A stretch of 64,000 nt of DNA from contig JAFTXQ010000014.1 in assembly GCA_017461565.1 (NCBI GenBank), forward strand, positions 124,001 to 188,000, in the 5' to 3' direction. The notes beneath the pieces were generated by a model. It ran no database searches. It saw only the letters and a program-made list of their open reading frames with translations, and was not told the DNA's origin. The stretch comes from Oscillospiraceae bacterium. GTDB taxonomy: Bacteria > Bacillota > Clostridia > Oscillospirales > Ruminococcaceae. The position numbers and the translations under genes are program-made. Below, piece after piece: positions 8,567-16,495 of the stretch. Numbering within the stretch: position 1 is the first letter of the stretch; each line of letters opens with the position of its first letter.

Positions 8567-8716
8567 ATGACACAAAAAAAGTTGGCGAGCACAGCTGATA
8601 ATAAAAAGGCTTTGTCGGACAAACAGGATGGCTATCGTCTTGCAAAGCTGCTTAGGTCAGGTAACAGGGAGCTTATGCGTCAGCTCAACTCCAAAAAGAC
8701 CAGGCGTGATCGCTGA
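8567..8716 (+). CDS. Small basic protein in the phage cassette (49 residues)
   Basis: An ATG follows GAAAGGAG by six bases and opens a 49-codon frame (MTQKKLASTADNKKALSDKQ onward, ending TRRDR). It is strongly basic. Its stop overlaps the ribosome site of the next gene, as in a compact operon. I do not recognise a family. The tight spacing and ribosome sites at both ends support a real gene. Confidence 0.7.
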   Translation: MTQKKLASTADNKKALSDKQDGYRLAKLLRSGNRELMRQLNSKKTRRDR

Positions 8717-8726
8717 GGAGGTTTGA

Positions 8727-9071
8727 ATGACTATATACATCAATGGCATGGCGTTTGATAAAGTGACGTCTTTATCTGTCGACAGGGAGACACGCCGTAC
8801 CGAAATAAACTACAACACGCAGGGTGACATGCTTATCGACCTTGTGAACAGAAAATACAGACTTACTGTGACCTTCGGACTACTTACAGATGGCGAGCTT
8901 AAAGCGCTCCGTCAGCTTTCGCAGGAGATCTTTGTAACAGTAAGATTCCCCGCTCCCGAGGGCGAGACCGAGGCGCAGTTCCACATTTCGAAGGAGCCGG
9001 CTCCTGTTGTGACAGAGGTCAACCGGGTGGTCCTTTACAGCGGGGTGGAGCTGATTATGCAGCAGAAATGA
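8727..9071 (+). CDS. Phage tail-associated protein, DUF6711-like
   Basis: This is a 114-residue beta-rich protein. It opens MTIYINGMAFDKVTSLSVDR and has NTQGDMLIDLVNRKYRLTVT, which resembles the small siphophage structural proteins named DUF6711. Such proteins are found in tail modules. It is followed at once by the tail-hub gene; a tape-measure gene would normally lie nearby and is absent. GAGGAGG precedes the start. Confidence 0.55.
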   Translation: MTIYINGMAFDKVTSLSVDRETRRTEINYNTQGDMLIDLVNRKYRLTVTFGLLTDGELKALRQLSQEIFVTVRFPAPEGETEAQFHISKEPAPVVTEVNRVVLYSGVELIMQQK

Positions 9072-9081
9072 GGTGGAAGTT

Positions 9082-10581
9082 TTGGTTGCAGTATCCGATA
9101 ATTTCAAAAAACTGGCGCTGAGTGCAGGGCGCAGGGTGTATTGTCGTATCATAGCTGATGGAGAGGAGTTCCTTGACGACAGGCTGCTTGAATTTGATTT
9201 CGATGATGTGACGCATCCCGATTGGTTTACTGTCGGTACAGCCTGTGCGAATCGTTTTCATTTTTCTGCCGAGTTCAATGGCGTGCTTTCGGTGAATGGT
9301 CGTGTAATGCCTTATATCAGCTTTGACGGTACAGAATGGTGTCCGCTGGGTGTTTTCTACATATCACGGCGCTATCAGCGCAGAGGCATAATAAGCGTCA
9401 CCTGTTATGACAGGATGTATTCGCTTGATATGGAGCTTAAGTATAAGGGAGATTTTCCTATAAGCTCTGATAAGCTTCTTGGAGATATCTGTGCAGAACA
9501 TGGGATAGAGCTTTCGGGTGCAGGAATGGCATTTGAAATACAGCAGCTTCCCGAAGTATGCACCGTACGTGATATGATAGGCTATATTGCAGGACTTAAT
9601 CGTGCCTGTGCAAAATTTGACAGGTATGGCAGGCTTGTGATGAAGCAGTGCTCGGCACCCTCGGGAGGCGATATGCTGTCGCATCTCAACTGCATCGATA
9701 TACGCCGAAACATGGAAAGCTCTGTTGTCACCTGCATAAAAGCGGAGACGGAAACAGAATCGCTGGTATCGGGCGACGGGGCAGAGATATCCACCATAGA
9801 GATGTACAATCCCTTTATGACGCAGGAGCGTCTTGACAGTATGTGCGCCGCACTTAAAGGCTTTGAGTTCTACGGCGCAGATATCGAGATGCAGGGGATA
9901 CCGTTTCTTGAGTCGGGTGAGAGCATAATGTTGCGTGACCGTGACGAGGTATATCCCATCGTTATAAGCGAGATAGAATACATCTACGACGGCGGTCTGA
10001 CTGCCATGCTGTATTCCAGAAACAAGGCCAATATCGACGCAATTGTACACGAGGACGATCTTGAGGAGAGCTTGAAAAAGCTTGAAGCGAAGCTTATTGC
10101 CGTACCGATCGTGCAGACTAACGCTGAGGATATCGACATCAATGCACAAGAGCTGGTGATAGCGGATATTTCATTCAAAGCGGGAAGATACGCATTTGCG
10201 CAGCTTGATCTTAATGCAGTGGTTTCGGCAAAGCAGACTGCGGCACTGGAGCTTTCGGTAAACATAAATGGCAAGGACAGCGGACGGCGCATTCTGCATT
10301 CCCATTCCGGTGCAGGCGATGAGCTTCTGCTGCTTCATCATACCGAAGTGCAGCTTCCCGTGGGCGATAACAGGATATATGTCACGGCAAAGGCTGTATC
10401 GGGTACGGCGGTGATCTCTGCCGAAGCCATGCAGACGGCGCTTGTGATACACGGCGGACAGGGAACAGTCGCAGGCGGCGTGAGAGACAAGCTTTCGCTT
10501 TATGAGGAGCTTCCGTTTATCAGCGCCGAAAGATATGTCGCAGGGCTTGCGGACATCACGGCTGTACCTGTGACCGTTTAA
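9082..10581 (+). CDS. Phage tail hub / tail-associated protein
   Basis: This 499-residue protein resembles the distal tail hub and prophage endopeptidase-tail proteins of siphophages. The N-terminal part is beta-rich (FDDVTHPDWFTVGTACANRF, then PLGVFYISRRYQRRGIISVT, then CYDRMYSLD). The middle has the gp27-like hub pattern (SDKLLGDICAEHGIEL, YIAGLNRACAKFDRYGRL). The C-terminal ~150 residues look like a separate beta-sandwich. I chose TTG 9082, six bases after GAGGTG; a GTG at 9073 in frame lies inside that site. No catalytic endopeptidase motif is obvious. Confidence 0.65.
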   Translation: MVAVSDNFKKLALSAGRRVYCRIIADGEEFLDDRLLEFDFDDVTHPDWFTVGTACANRFHFSAEFNGVLSVNGRVMPYISFDGTEWCPLGVFYISRRYQRRGIISVTCYDRMYSLDMELKYKGDFPISSDKLLGDICAEHGIELSGAGMAFEIQQLPEVCTVRDMIGYIAGLNRACAKFDRYGRLVMKQCSAPSGGDMLSHLNCIDIRRNMESSVVTCIKAETETESLVSGDGAEISTIEMYNPFMTQERLDSMCAALKGFEFYGADIEMQGIPFLESGESIMLRDRDEVYPIVISEIEYIYDGGLTAMLYSRNKANIDAIVHEDDLEESLKKLEAKLIAVPIVQTNAEDIDINAQELVIADISFKAGRYAFAQLDLNAVVSAKQTAALELSVNINGKDSGRRILHSHSGAGDELLLLHHTEVQLPVGDNRIYVTAKAVSGTAVISAEAMQTALVIHGGQGTVAGGVRDKLSLYEELPFISAERYVAGLADITAVPVTV

Positions 10582-10598
10582 GTGAAAGGAGAGATCAG

Positions 10599-11927
10599 AT
10601 GAAAGGAAAAGCTACCATCATTCTCGCTGACGCTAAAACAGGCGAGGTGATAAGCAGAACAGAGGAGCACAATCTTGTCACAAATGCACTGAACAATATT
10701 TTTGCTCCGCCGCATTATGCCATGCTTCATAGCTTTAAGTATTCGTCGCTGTTTGGCGGCGGACTTCCGCTGTGGAAGGACCTTGCGGCAGGTATAATAC
10801 TTCTCGGCAATACTGTTGAAGAGGATGCGGACAACATCCTGCTTGGAAGCGATACTATACCGGTAGGTACTGCAGGCGGCGAATATGACGGAGACAATAT
10901 ATGGCGTGGTACGCTTAATCTCAACGAGAGCTACCAGACCGAGAATGGCTATCATTTTACATGGGATTTCGGAACGGATAAGTGCAACGGCACGATAAAG
11001 TGTGTAGCGCTTACAAGTAAGGAGTTCGGAAACGCAGGCTTTCATTCGGGAACAGAAACGGATGGCAGCTTATTGGTCCATCCTATGTACATCGGGCATA
11101 CGGACGTTGACCCTGATATCTTATTTGAGTACGGTACGGGTCAGTATCTGGGAACCTTTGAAAGCGGAATACACACCTTTGCGGAGCTTGACGAGAACAG
11201 CAACATCGTATTCAGGCGATATCGAAGCGTTGATCCCGATGCGCTGAAAATAAACGATGTCACGGGACTTGAATCGTTATCCGAGCCGATATCCGTGACG
11301 ACGGTGACACCAAGCGTGACGGTGAAATATGAGGAGCGCTTCTTTGTTGATCCGAAAAAACGACTTGTTTACTATTTTGGTGACAGTGTGCAGCTGAGCA
11401 GCACTCAGATGCAGATATGCTGGACGGCGATAAGCCTTGATACCTTTACCGTGATGGAAACAAAAACAGTCATCATCCCGAAGAACTGCACGAACCAGTG
11501 TATAGGCGCCGTATGGGACGGATATCTGTATTATCTGACATCCGATGGCGTGAGCAAGTTTACTCTTGACGGTGAGCTGATAAAGGATTACGAAGCGCCT
11601 TTTGAGCAGTACACGTTACTGTTTGCTATGGGTGACTGCCTTATGGCTCAGGCTGCCGGTGGAGATATATATTGCTTCTCATGGGGCGAAGAGAGCTGTC
11701 TGGTGACATACAGAAAATACCTTTTCCCTGCGTACAATGTTGATGCAAAGGCGCCGTATATATCTATATGCCGCCGAAGATATCACTTTGCGGGTGATGC
11801 TTCGATAACAGTGAAGCCTTCGCTTATGATGGCGGGCTGTTATATGGCGACGATAAACAACCTTTCGAAGCCAATAGAAAAGACCTCGGCACACACGCTG
11901 AAGATATCCTATGACATCACCAACTGA
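10599..11927 (+). CDS. Putative phage tail fibre / receptor-binding protein
   Basis: This is a 442-residue protein. It opens with MKGKATIILADAKTGEVISR and EEHNLVTNALNNIF, an N-terminus I associate with phage tail or baseplate fibres of gut Firmicutes. The middle and C-terminus have repeated WDGYLYYLTSDGVSKFTLDG and GGDIYCFSWGEE segments that suggest a beta-propeller-like domain, possibly the receptor-binding part. GAAAGGAG precedes the start. It is the last gene of the cassette and meets the ackA terminator. Confidence 0.6.
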   Translation: MKGKATIILADAKTGEVISRTEEHNLVTNALNNIFAPPHYAMLHSFKYSSLFGGGLPLWKDLAAGIILLGNTVEEDADNILLGSDTIPVGTAGGEYDGDNIWRGTLNLNESYQTENGYHFTWDFGTDKCNGTIKCVALTSKEFGNAGFHSGTETDGSLLVHPMYIGHTDVDPDILFEYGTGQYLGTFESGIHTFAELDENSNIVFRRYRSVDPDALKINDVTGLESLSEPISVTTVTPSVTVKYEERFFVDPKKRLVYYFGDSVQLSSTQMQICWTAISLDTFTVMETKTVIIPKNCTNQCIGAVWDGYLYYLTSDGVSKFTLDGELIKDYEAPFEQYTLLFAMGDCLMAQAAGGDIYCFSWGEESCLVTYRKYLFPAYNVDAKAPYISICRRRYHFAGDASITVKPSLMMAGCYMATINNLSKPIEKTSAHTLKISYDITN

Positions 11928-11948
11928 ACGGATCGATATAATAACAAA

Positions 11949-11974
11949 AGCGCCTCGGACAAAACCGAGGCGCT
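11949..11974 (-). terminator. Terminator of ackA
   Basis: AGCGCCTCGG and CCGAGGCGCT form a 10-bp stem with a six-base loop. On the reverse strand TTTTGTTATT follows. It also separates ackA from the converging phage fibre gene. Confidence 0.8.
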
Positions 11975-11992
11975 GAGTGTTATTGTGCTTTA

Positions 11993-13198
11993 TTACTTGA
12001 GGGAGTTTACAAGATCTCTTGTATCACGTGCGATAAGCAGCTCCTCATTGGTGGGAACTACCCAAACCTCAACCTTGGAGTCGGGAGCGGAGATCTTTGC
12101 AAGCTTTCCTCTGAGGCCTGCGTTTGCATTCTCGTCAAGCTTGATGCCGAGGATATCCATGTTGCGGCAAACGTCTGCACGCAGATCGTCGGAGTTTTCG
12201 CCGATACCGCCTGTGAACAGAACAGCGTCCAGACCGTTCATTGCGGCTGCGTAGGAGCCGATGTACTTCTTGATCTCGTAACGGAGCATCTCGCCTGCGA
12301 GGAGAGCCTTCTTGTCGCCCTTTTCAGCCGCAGCGGTGATATCACGGTTGTCGCTGGAGATACCGGAGATTCCGAGGAAGCCGGACTTCTTGTTGAGGTA
12401 GTTGCTCATCTCAGAGGGGGTCATGCCCATCTTGTCGGCAACGAATGTAACAGCGGAAGCGTCGATACAGCCGCAGCGTGTACCCATGATAACGCCGTCC
12501 AGGGGAGTGAAGCCCATGGATGTATCAACGGATTTGCCGCCATCGATAGCTGTGATGGAGGAGCCGTTGCCGAGGTGGCAGGATACGATCTTGAGATCCT
12601 TGATATCCTTGCCCATAGCCTCTGCAAGAGCCATGGATACGAAACGGTGGGATGTGCCGTGGAAGCCGTACTTTCTTACGTGGTAATTTTCGTAGCACTC
12701 ATAGGGCAGACCGAACATGAATGCCTTTTCGGGCATTGTCTGGTGGAAAGCTGTATCGAATACAACTACCTGAGGAGTTGTAGCGGGGATTACCTTCTTG
12801 CAAGCCCACAGAGCCAGTGCGTGGGGGTGGTTATGTACGGGAGCAAGCTCAGCCAGATCGTCTATCTGCTGGATTACCTCGTCTGTAACCAGTGTTGTCT
12901 TGCTGAAGATCTCAGCACCCTGCACGATACGGTGACCAACTGCGGAGATCTCGTCCATGCTGTCGAGCACCTTAGCCTCGCCTGTTGTGAGGACCTCTAC
13001 CAGCTTCTCAAAAGCCTCTGTATGTGTGGGGAATGTGCAGTCGATATCCACAACTGCGCCTGTGTAAGCTGTGTGCTTGATGTGACCGTCGATACCGATA
13101 CGGTCGCAGTTACCCTTAGCGATAACGCTCTCATCCTCCATATTGATGAGCTGATACTTCAGCGAGGAGCTGCCTGCATTGATGACCAGAATTTTCAT
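11993..13198 (-). CDS. ackA: Acetate kinase
   Basis: AckA converts acetyl phosphate and ADP to acetate and ATP, the energy-yielding last step of acetate fermentation, in the cytosol. The 401-residue length is standard. The phosphate-binding motif NAGSSSLKYQL is at residues 6-16, the family signature FGHGTSHRF-like segment reads YGFHGTSHRFVS, and FTGGIGENS lies near the C-terminus. The start at 13198 begins MKILVINAGSSS and follows AAAGGA. No pta is adjacent, which is usual in some clostridia only, so phosphotransacetylase must lie elsewhere. Confidence 0.97.
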   Translation of the reverse strand: MKILVINAGSSSLKYQLINMEDESVIAKGNCDRIGIDGHIKHTAYTGAVVDIDCTFPTHTEAFEKLVEVLTTGEAKVLDSMDEISAVGHRIVQGAEIFSKTTLVTDEVIQQIDDLAELAPVHNHPHALALWACKKVIPATTPQVVVFDTAFHQTMPEKAFMFGLPYECYENYHVRKYGFHGTSHRFVSMALAEAMGKDIKDLKIVSCHLGNGSSITAIDGGKSVDTSMGFTPLDGVIMGTRCGCIDASAVTFVADKMGMTPSEMSNYLNKKSGFLGISGISSDNRDITAAAEKGDKKALLAGEMLRYEIKKYIGSYAAAMNGLDAVLFTGGIGENSDDLRADVCRNMDILGIKLDENANAGLRGKLAKISAPDSKVEVWVVPTNEELLIARDTRDLVNSLK

Positions 13199-13285
13199 GT
13201 TATGTATGTCCTTTCGTATATGTTGTTGCCGCACGGAAATTCCGCCGAGTGTATTTCGACAACGTGCGGAAATAATTCACATAAT

Positions 13286-13314
13286 ATTTTATACCTTTTT
13301 GTCGGAAAAATCAA
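13286..13314 (-). promoter_or_regulatory. Promoter of ackA
   Basis: On the reverse strand, TTGATT (13314-13309) and TAAAAT (13291-13286) are spaced by 17 bases. The -35 box lies inside a 26-bp sequence that recurs at 14983-15008. Confidence 0.6.
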
Positions 13315-13321
13315 GCCCTTT
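13296..13321. repeat. 26-bp direct repeat, copy 1
   Basis: A run of five T, then GTCGGAAAAATCAAGCCCTT and T. An identical copy lies 1.69 kb to the right at 14983-15008. The two copies bracket the structured RNA and lipoprotein gene. Confidence 0.85.
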
Positions 13322-13375
13322 ACTGAAAAAATAAATTATTATGGTAAAATTCGTGCGCTTTTCTATAAAAAGAGC

Positions 13376-13404
13376 TTGTAAAGCTGTTTGTTTTGTGGTA
13401 TAAT
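13376..13404 (+). promoter_or_regulatory. Promoter of the structured RNA at 13411
   Basis: TTGTAA (13376-13381) and TATAAT (13399-13404) are 17 bases apart. TGG just before the -10 box makes it an extended -10. Transcription would begin near 13411. Confidence 0.75.
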
Positions 13405-13410
13405 ATAAAT

Positions 13411-13570
13411 TGCGACACAATTGAATAATCTCTTAAGGGACAGTATACACTTTTACTTGGTAAAAGTGCATGCTCTTTTTCGTATGCTTTTCTTTAAGAG
13501 ATTCGAAATTGTGTCGCAGCAATCGGAGTTATGCATTTTTCGGTGCGTAGCCTCGGCTGCGCACTTTTTT
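13411..13570 (+). ncRNA. Candidate structured RNA or leader with its own promoter and terminator
   Basis: The region runs from an expected start near 13411 to a terminator T-run ending at 13570, about 160 nt. Its 5' end, from TGCGACACAATT (13411-13422), pairs with AATTGTGTCGCA (13507-13518). After a small internal loop ATCTCTTAA pairs with TTAAGAGAT. The enclosed loop holds CACTTTTAC/GTAAAAGTG and a weaker GCAT/ATGC hairpin, giving a branched fold. A separate terminator hairpin follows. It could be a free small RNA or an attenuated leader of the lipoprotein gene. I match it to no riboswitch I know. A 6S-like RNA cannot be excluded, although it is short for that. Confidence 0.55.
13543..13570 (+). 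terminator. Intrinsic terminator of the 13411 RNA, upstream of the lipoprotein gene
   Basis: GTGCGTAGC pairs with GCTGCGCAC (one T-G pair) around a CTCG loop, followed by six T. It ends eight bases before the lipoprotein ribosome site, so the gene is read only by read-through or antitermination, unless another promoter exists. Confidence 0.8.
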
Positions 13571-13588
13571 ATTTTATGGAGGAAAAAC

Positions 13589-14947
13589 ATGAAGAAAAAA
13601 CTTTTTAGCATTGCGCTTATCGTGGCGATGGTTTTCAGTGCGACGGGTTGTGGCGAAGACGAAGGCGCATCAAGTGACGATGGTATTGTTTCTAATCAGT
13701 CTTCTGTAGAGCAAGGTTCAGCTGAACTGAACACTAATGACAGTGGTGCAGATATTACGGAATCAAGTGACGACGTCCCCGAGCTTGGTGGCGATAATGT
13801 CGACAGCGAGGAGCAGGAGGAAACTCCGAAAATCATTTCTGCTATTAATAATACCCTGTTGTTTAGAAATGGTTCTTGGATTTTTTCATTCGATGGAAAG
13901 AAATATCTATATAATATAGAAGATGAAAAGATCATTGAAATAGACTCAAGCATAAATAAAATAATTGATGTTTCGGGATATGCTGTTATCTATGACGGCG
14001 ATGGTTACCGAAAGGTTGTGAATGTTGAAACAGGTGAGGTTTATGTTGATGCAGAAAAAGATGATCTCTCAATAGTAAAAGCAGATGATTGTTATTTCAA
14101 TGGCGAGGATGGCTATTTTATTGATGATTCATTGCTTGTTATGAGAAAAGAAGATTCTTTTGATGGAACTACAGTTTCTTTTGGCACTATGAATAACAAG
14201 GGTGAGTACACAAACCCTTTTTCTGGCGACCACAATGTGGATCTAATCGATGTGCCTTATGAATGGAGAATACTCAATAAAGATATTATACTTATGCAAG
14301 CAACGTATTTTATTCTTCCGAATAAGCATACATGTTATTATGATATTGTAAACGATGAACAGCTTGTGTTTGATGACAATAATACTTACATTGCAGAAAA
14401 AGGTGTCGCAAAAATCGATGATCGTGAACAAAATATGAATGATGAAGCTATTGTTAAATTGGACGCTTGGCTTGGTGATGTATCGAAGGCGTATGTTACC
14501 GATGTGCAGACAGGTGAAGTAGATAGCTATGAGCTTTCGGAATATAATGTTGATAGCAGTGACCTGTTTCCTGTTCCTGCAAAGGATACGTTGTTATTTA
14601 TCAGTAATAAAAGCAACGGAGATTTTTTATGTGTCATGAATAAGAACGGAGAGCTTGAATTTGAACCTTTCAAAGTAACTTATTTTAATTTTATGACAGG
14701 GATTACATATGAAAACAACAAATACATTTGCTTGAATCCTTTGAATCAATTCATGTATAATGTTGAAACTAAGGAACTGTTCCGTTGCAATACAGACGAA
14801 AATGATGCAAGTTATATGGTGTTCAGATACTATGACAATGTAACAGATACTTTCCTTGTAGAAGCAAATCACCCGGAATACGGTAAAGGTTTCTATATGG
14901 CGCATCCTGATGACCTGACTACACTTGTTCACCCATTTGAGGGTTAA
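13589..14947 (+). CDS. Lipoprotein, hypothetical
   Basis: This 452-residue protein has a lipoprotein signal peptide: MKKKLFSIALIVAMVFSATG, then Cys21. A Ser/Asp/Glu-rich linker follows to about residue 75. The rest (YVDAEKDD-type repeats, many WRILNKD and Y-rich strands) looks like a beta-propeller or repeated beta-sheet domain on the cell surface. The start at 13589 follows GGAGG; the frame is open further upstream, but only through the RNA hairpins. It is clearly more AT-rich than its neighbours, which with the flanking repeats hints at acquisition. I do not recognise a family. Confidence 0.85.
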   Translation: MKKKLFSIALIVAMVFSATGCGEDEGASSDDGIVSNQSSVEQGSAELNTNDSGADITESSDDVPELGGDNVDSEEQEETPKIISAINNTLLFRNGSWIFSFDGKKYLYNIEDEKIIEIDSSINKIIDVSGYAVIYDGDGYRKVVNVETGEVYVDAEKDDLSIVKADDCYFNGEDGYFIDDSLLVMRKEDSFDGTTVSFGTMNNKGEYTNPFSGDHNVDLIDVPYEWRILNKDIILMQATYFILPNKHTCYYDIVNDEQLVFDDNNTYIAEKGVAKIDDREQNMNDEAIVKLDAWLGDVSKAYVTDVQTGEVDSYELSEYNVDSSDLFPVPAKDTLLFISNKSNGDFLCVMNKNGELEFEPFKVTYFNFMTGITYENNKYICLNPLNQFMYNVETKELFRCNTDENDASYMVFRYYDNVTDTFLVEANHPEYGKGFYMAHPDDLTTLVHPFEG

Positions 14948-14957
14948 ATACAGACTG

Positions 14958-14987
14958 AAGCGCAAGCAGAAAAGCTTGCGCTTTTTT
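14958..14987 (+). terminator. Terminator of the lipoprotein gene
   Basis: AAGCGCAAGC pairs with GCTTGCGCTT, followed by a run of T. The T-run merges with repeat copy 2. Confidence 0.85.
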
Positions 14988-15008
14988 GTCGGAAAAATCA
15001 AGCCCTTT
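14983..15008. repeat. 26-bp direct repeat, copy 2
   Basis: It is identical to 13296-13321, in the same orientation. Here it has no -10 box to its left and so is not a promoter. Confidence 0.85.
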
Positions 15009-15050
15009 TAGCCTGTTTTATAAAAAATTGTTAATTTTTTATTTATTATA

Positions 15051-15079
15051 TTGATTAATTCAGTGATTTGGTGTACAAT
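15051..15079 (+). promoter_or_regulatory. Promoter of the DUF3592-like gene
   Basis: TTGATT (15051-15056) and TACAAT (15074-15079) are 17 bases apart. Confidence 0.55.
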
Positions 15080-15113
15080 TATATTATTAGCTCACAAAAG
15101 GAGATGTAGCAAT

Positions 15114-15632
15114 ATGAATGATATCATGATTTTGGGAATAGTGACGGCTGCTGTCGGGCTTGTGATCGCTGTATTCGGTTTGGTTACATATTTCGTAAGA
15201 AAAAACGCTGTTGCAAAGGGTAAGTGGGTGCGCACCACAGCTGCGATAGTGGGCGAGTTCTCCTATACCGAGAGGCAGCTTCCGAGACTTAGCAAGGGTT
15301 ACAGAAGCCAGTCCAATCCCGTGACCTATACACAGGCGAGGATAGTTTACTCCGTAGATGGAGAGTTCTACGAAAAGACCGCATTCACCGATGAAGAGAA
15401 GGAAGTCGACATCTACTACAATATCAGCAAACCGTCACACTTCTATACAGCGGAGGAGTACGAAAAGCATTTTGAAAACAATATGCTTTTTGGACTGGTT
15501 GCAGGTTGTGTTGCAGGCGCTTTGATGATAGCGCTTGGTGTTGGTCTGATATGTTCAGGCGCAGATGATGCAAATGATATACCGATACTTGATGTATCGT
15601 CAGGGCAGGCACAGTTTGAACAGAAGGAATAA
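15114..15632 (+). CDS. DUF3592-like membrane protein
   Basis: This 172-residue protein has one membrane helix at about residues 3-25 (ILGIVTAAVGLVIAVFGLVT) and one near residues 128-150 (LFGLVAGCVAGALMIALGVG). Between them is a beta-rich domain with a VTYTQARIVYSVDGEFYEK-type strand pattern, as in DUF3592. Function of the family is unknown. The ATG at 15114 follows AAAGGAG; a longer frame has no ribosome site. It is four bases from the next gene, so the two are probably co-transcribed. Confidence 0.75.
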   Translation: MNDIMILGIVTAAVGLVIAVFGLVTYFVRKNAVAKGKWVRTTAAIVGEFSYTERQLPRLSKGYRSQSNPVTYTQARIVYSVDGEFYEKTAFTDEEKEVDIYYNISKPSHFYTAEEYEKHFENNMLFGLVAGCVAGALMIALGVGLICSGADDANDIPILDVSSGQAQFEQKE

Positions 15633-15636
15633 CAAA

Positions 15637-16080
15637 ATGCAGCTTTACATAAAACACTTTACCGAGCTTACTACATCGGAGCTATATAATATACTCCGTG
15701 CACGAGCGGAGATATTCGTGGTGGAGCAGAACTGCCCCTATCAGGATCTTGACAACAAGGATCTGAACGCATGGCACGTCTGGTATGAGGACGAGGATGG
15801 CGTTGCCGCCTACTGCCGTGTGCTGGACAAGGGTGTGTCCTATCCGAACGAAGGCTCCATCGGGCGTGTTATCACCGTAAAGCGTGGCACAGGTCTTGGC
15901 TTCAAGGTCATGATGGAGGGTATCCGTGTGGCGGAGGAAAAATTCTCTCAGACCTCGCTGCGCATCAGCGCTCAGCAGTACGCACAGGGTTTTTATGAAA
16001 AATGCGGATTTGTGCGTGTTTCGGAACCATATCTTGAGGATGATATCCCACATGTGGAGATGGTGAGGACAGGGAAATGA
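15637..16080 (+). CDS. GNAT N-acetyltransferase, ElaA family
   Basis: This 147-residue protein matches the ElaA group of GNAT acetyltransferases. The family pattern ELYNILRARAEIFVVEQNCP is at residues 14-33, followed by YQDLDNKD. GSIGRVITVKRGTGLGFKVM is the acetyl-CoA binding region, and QYAQGFYEKCGFV the late signature. The substrate is unknown. The start MQLYIKHF is chosen over a longer frame that runs back into the upstream gene. Confidence 0.88.
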   Translation: MQLYIKHFTELTTSELYNILRARAEIFVVEQNCPYQDLDNKDLNAWHVWYEDEDGVAAYCRVLDKGVSYPNEGSIGRVITVKRGTGLGFKVMMEGIRVAEEKFSQTSLRISAQQYAQGFYEKCGFVRVSEPYLEDDIPHVEMVRTGK

Positions 16081-16339
16081 TATGGAACGCAGACGGCGCA
16101 AGAAAATAAGGCTGAAAAATTACGACTATTCTCAAAACGGTGCATATTTTGTTACGATATGCACGCAGAACAGGGAAATGTTGTTCGGGGATGTTGTTGA
16201 TGGCGAAATGGTTTATAGTGATCTCGGGAAAATTGCGGTAGAGGAGATTGAACACACTAATATACAACGCAGAAAAGATGATATATTCATATCGAATTAT
16301 GTGGTAATGCCTAACCATGTTCATTTTATCGTTAATATT

Positions 16340-16363
16340 GTAGGGACACGGCTTGCCGTGTCC
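16340..16363 (+). repeat. REP palindrome inside the RAYT gene, copy 1
   Basis: GTAG plus GGACACGGCTTGCCGTGTCC, a palindrome with the GTAG head on the left. Residues 87-94 of the transposase are encoded by it. Confidence 0.9.
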
Positions 16364-16471
16364 ACAAAACCACAATTCGAAGCATTTTCAAAACCAACAG
16401 CCAAATCGCTTTCTTCGGTAATACGGTCGTACAAATCGGCAGTTACTAAAAGAATACGAGAAACTGCTGGC

Positions 16472-16495
16472 GGACACGGCAAGCCGTGTCCCTAC
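16472..16495 (-). repeat. REP palindrome inside the RAYT gene, copy 2, inverted
   Basis: It is the exact reverse complement of the copy at 16340-16363, with the CTAC head on the right. It encodes residues 131-138. Confidence 0.9.

Noticed and set aside
3447-11927. Complete prophage
   Set aside because: No integrase, repressor, replication, terminase, tail-tube, tape-measure or lysis gene and no flanking attachment repeats were found.
13421-13588. Upstream in-frame extension of the lipoprotein frame to 13421
   Set aside because: It would run through the RNA stem and terminator, with no ribosome site; the MKKKLF start with lipobox and GGAGG is clearly the real one.
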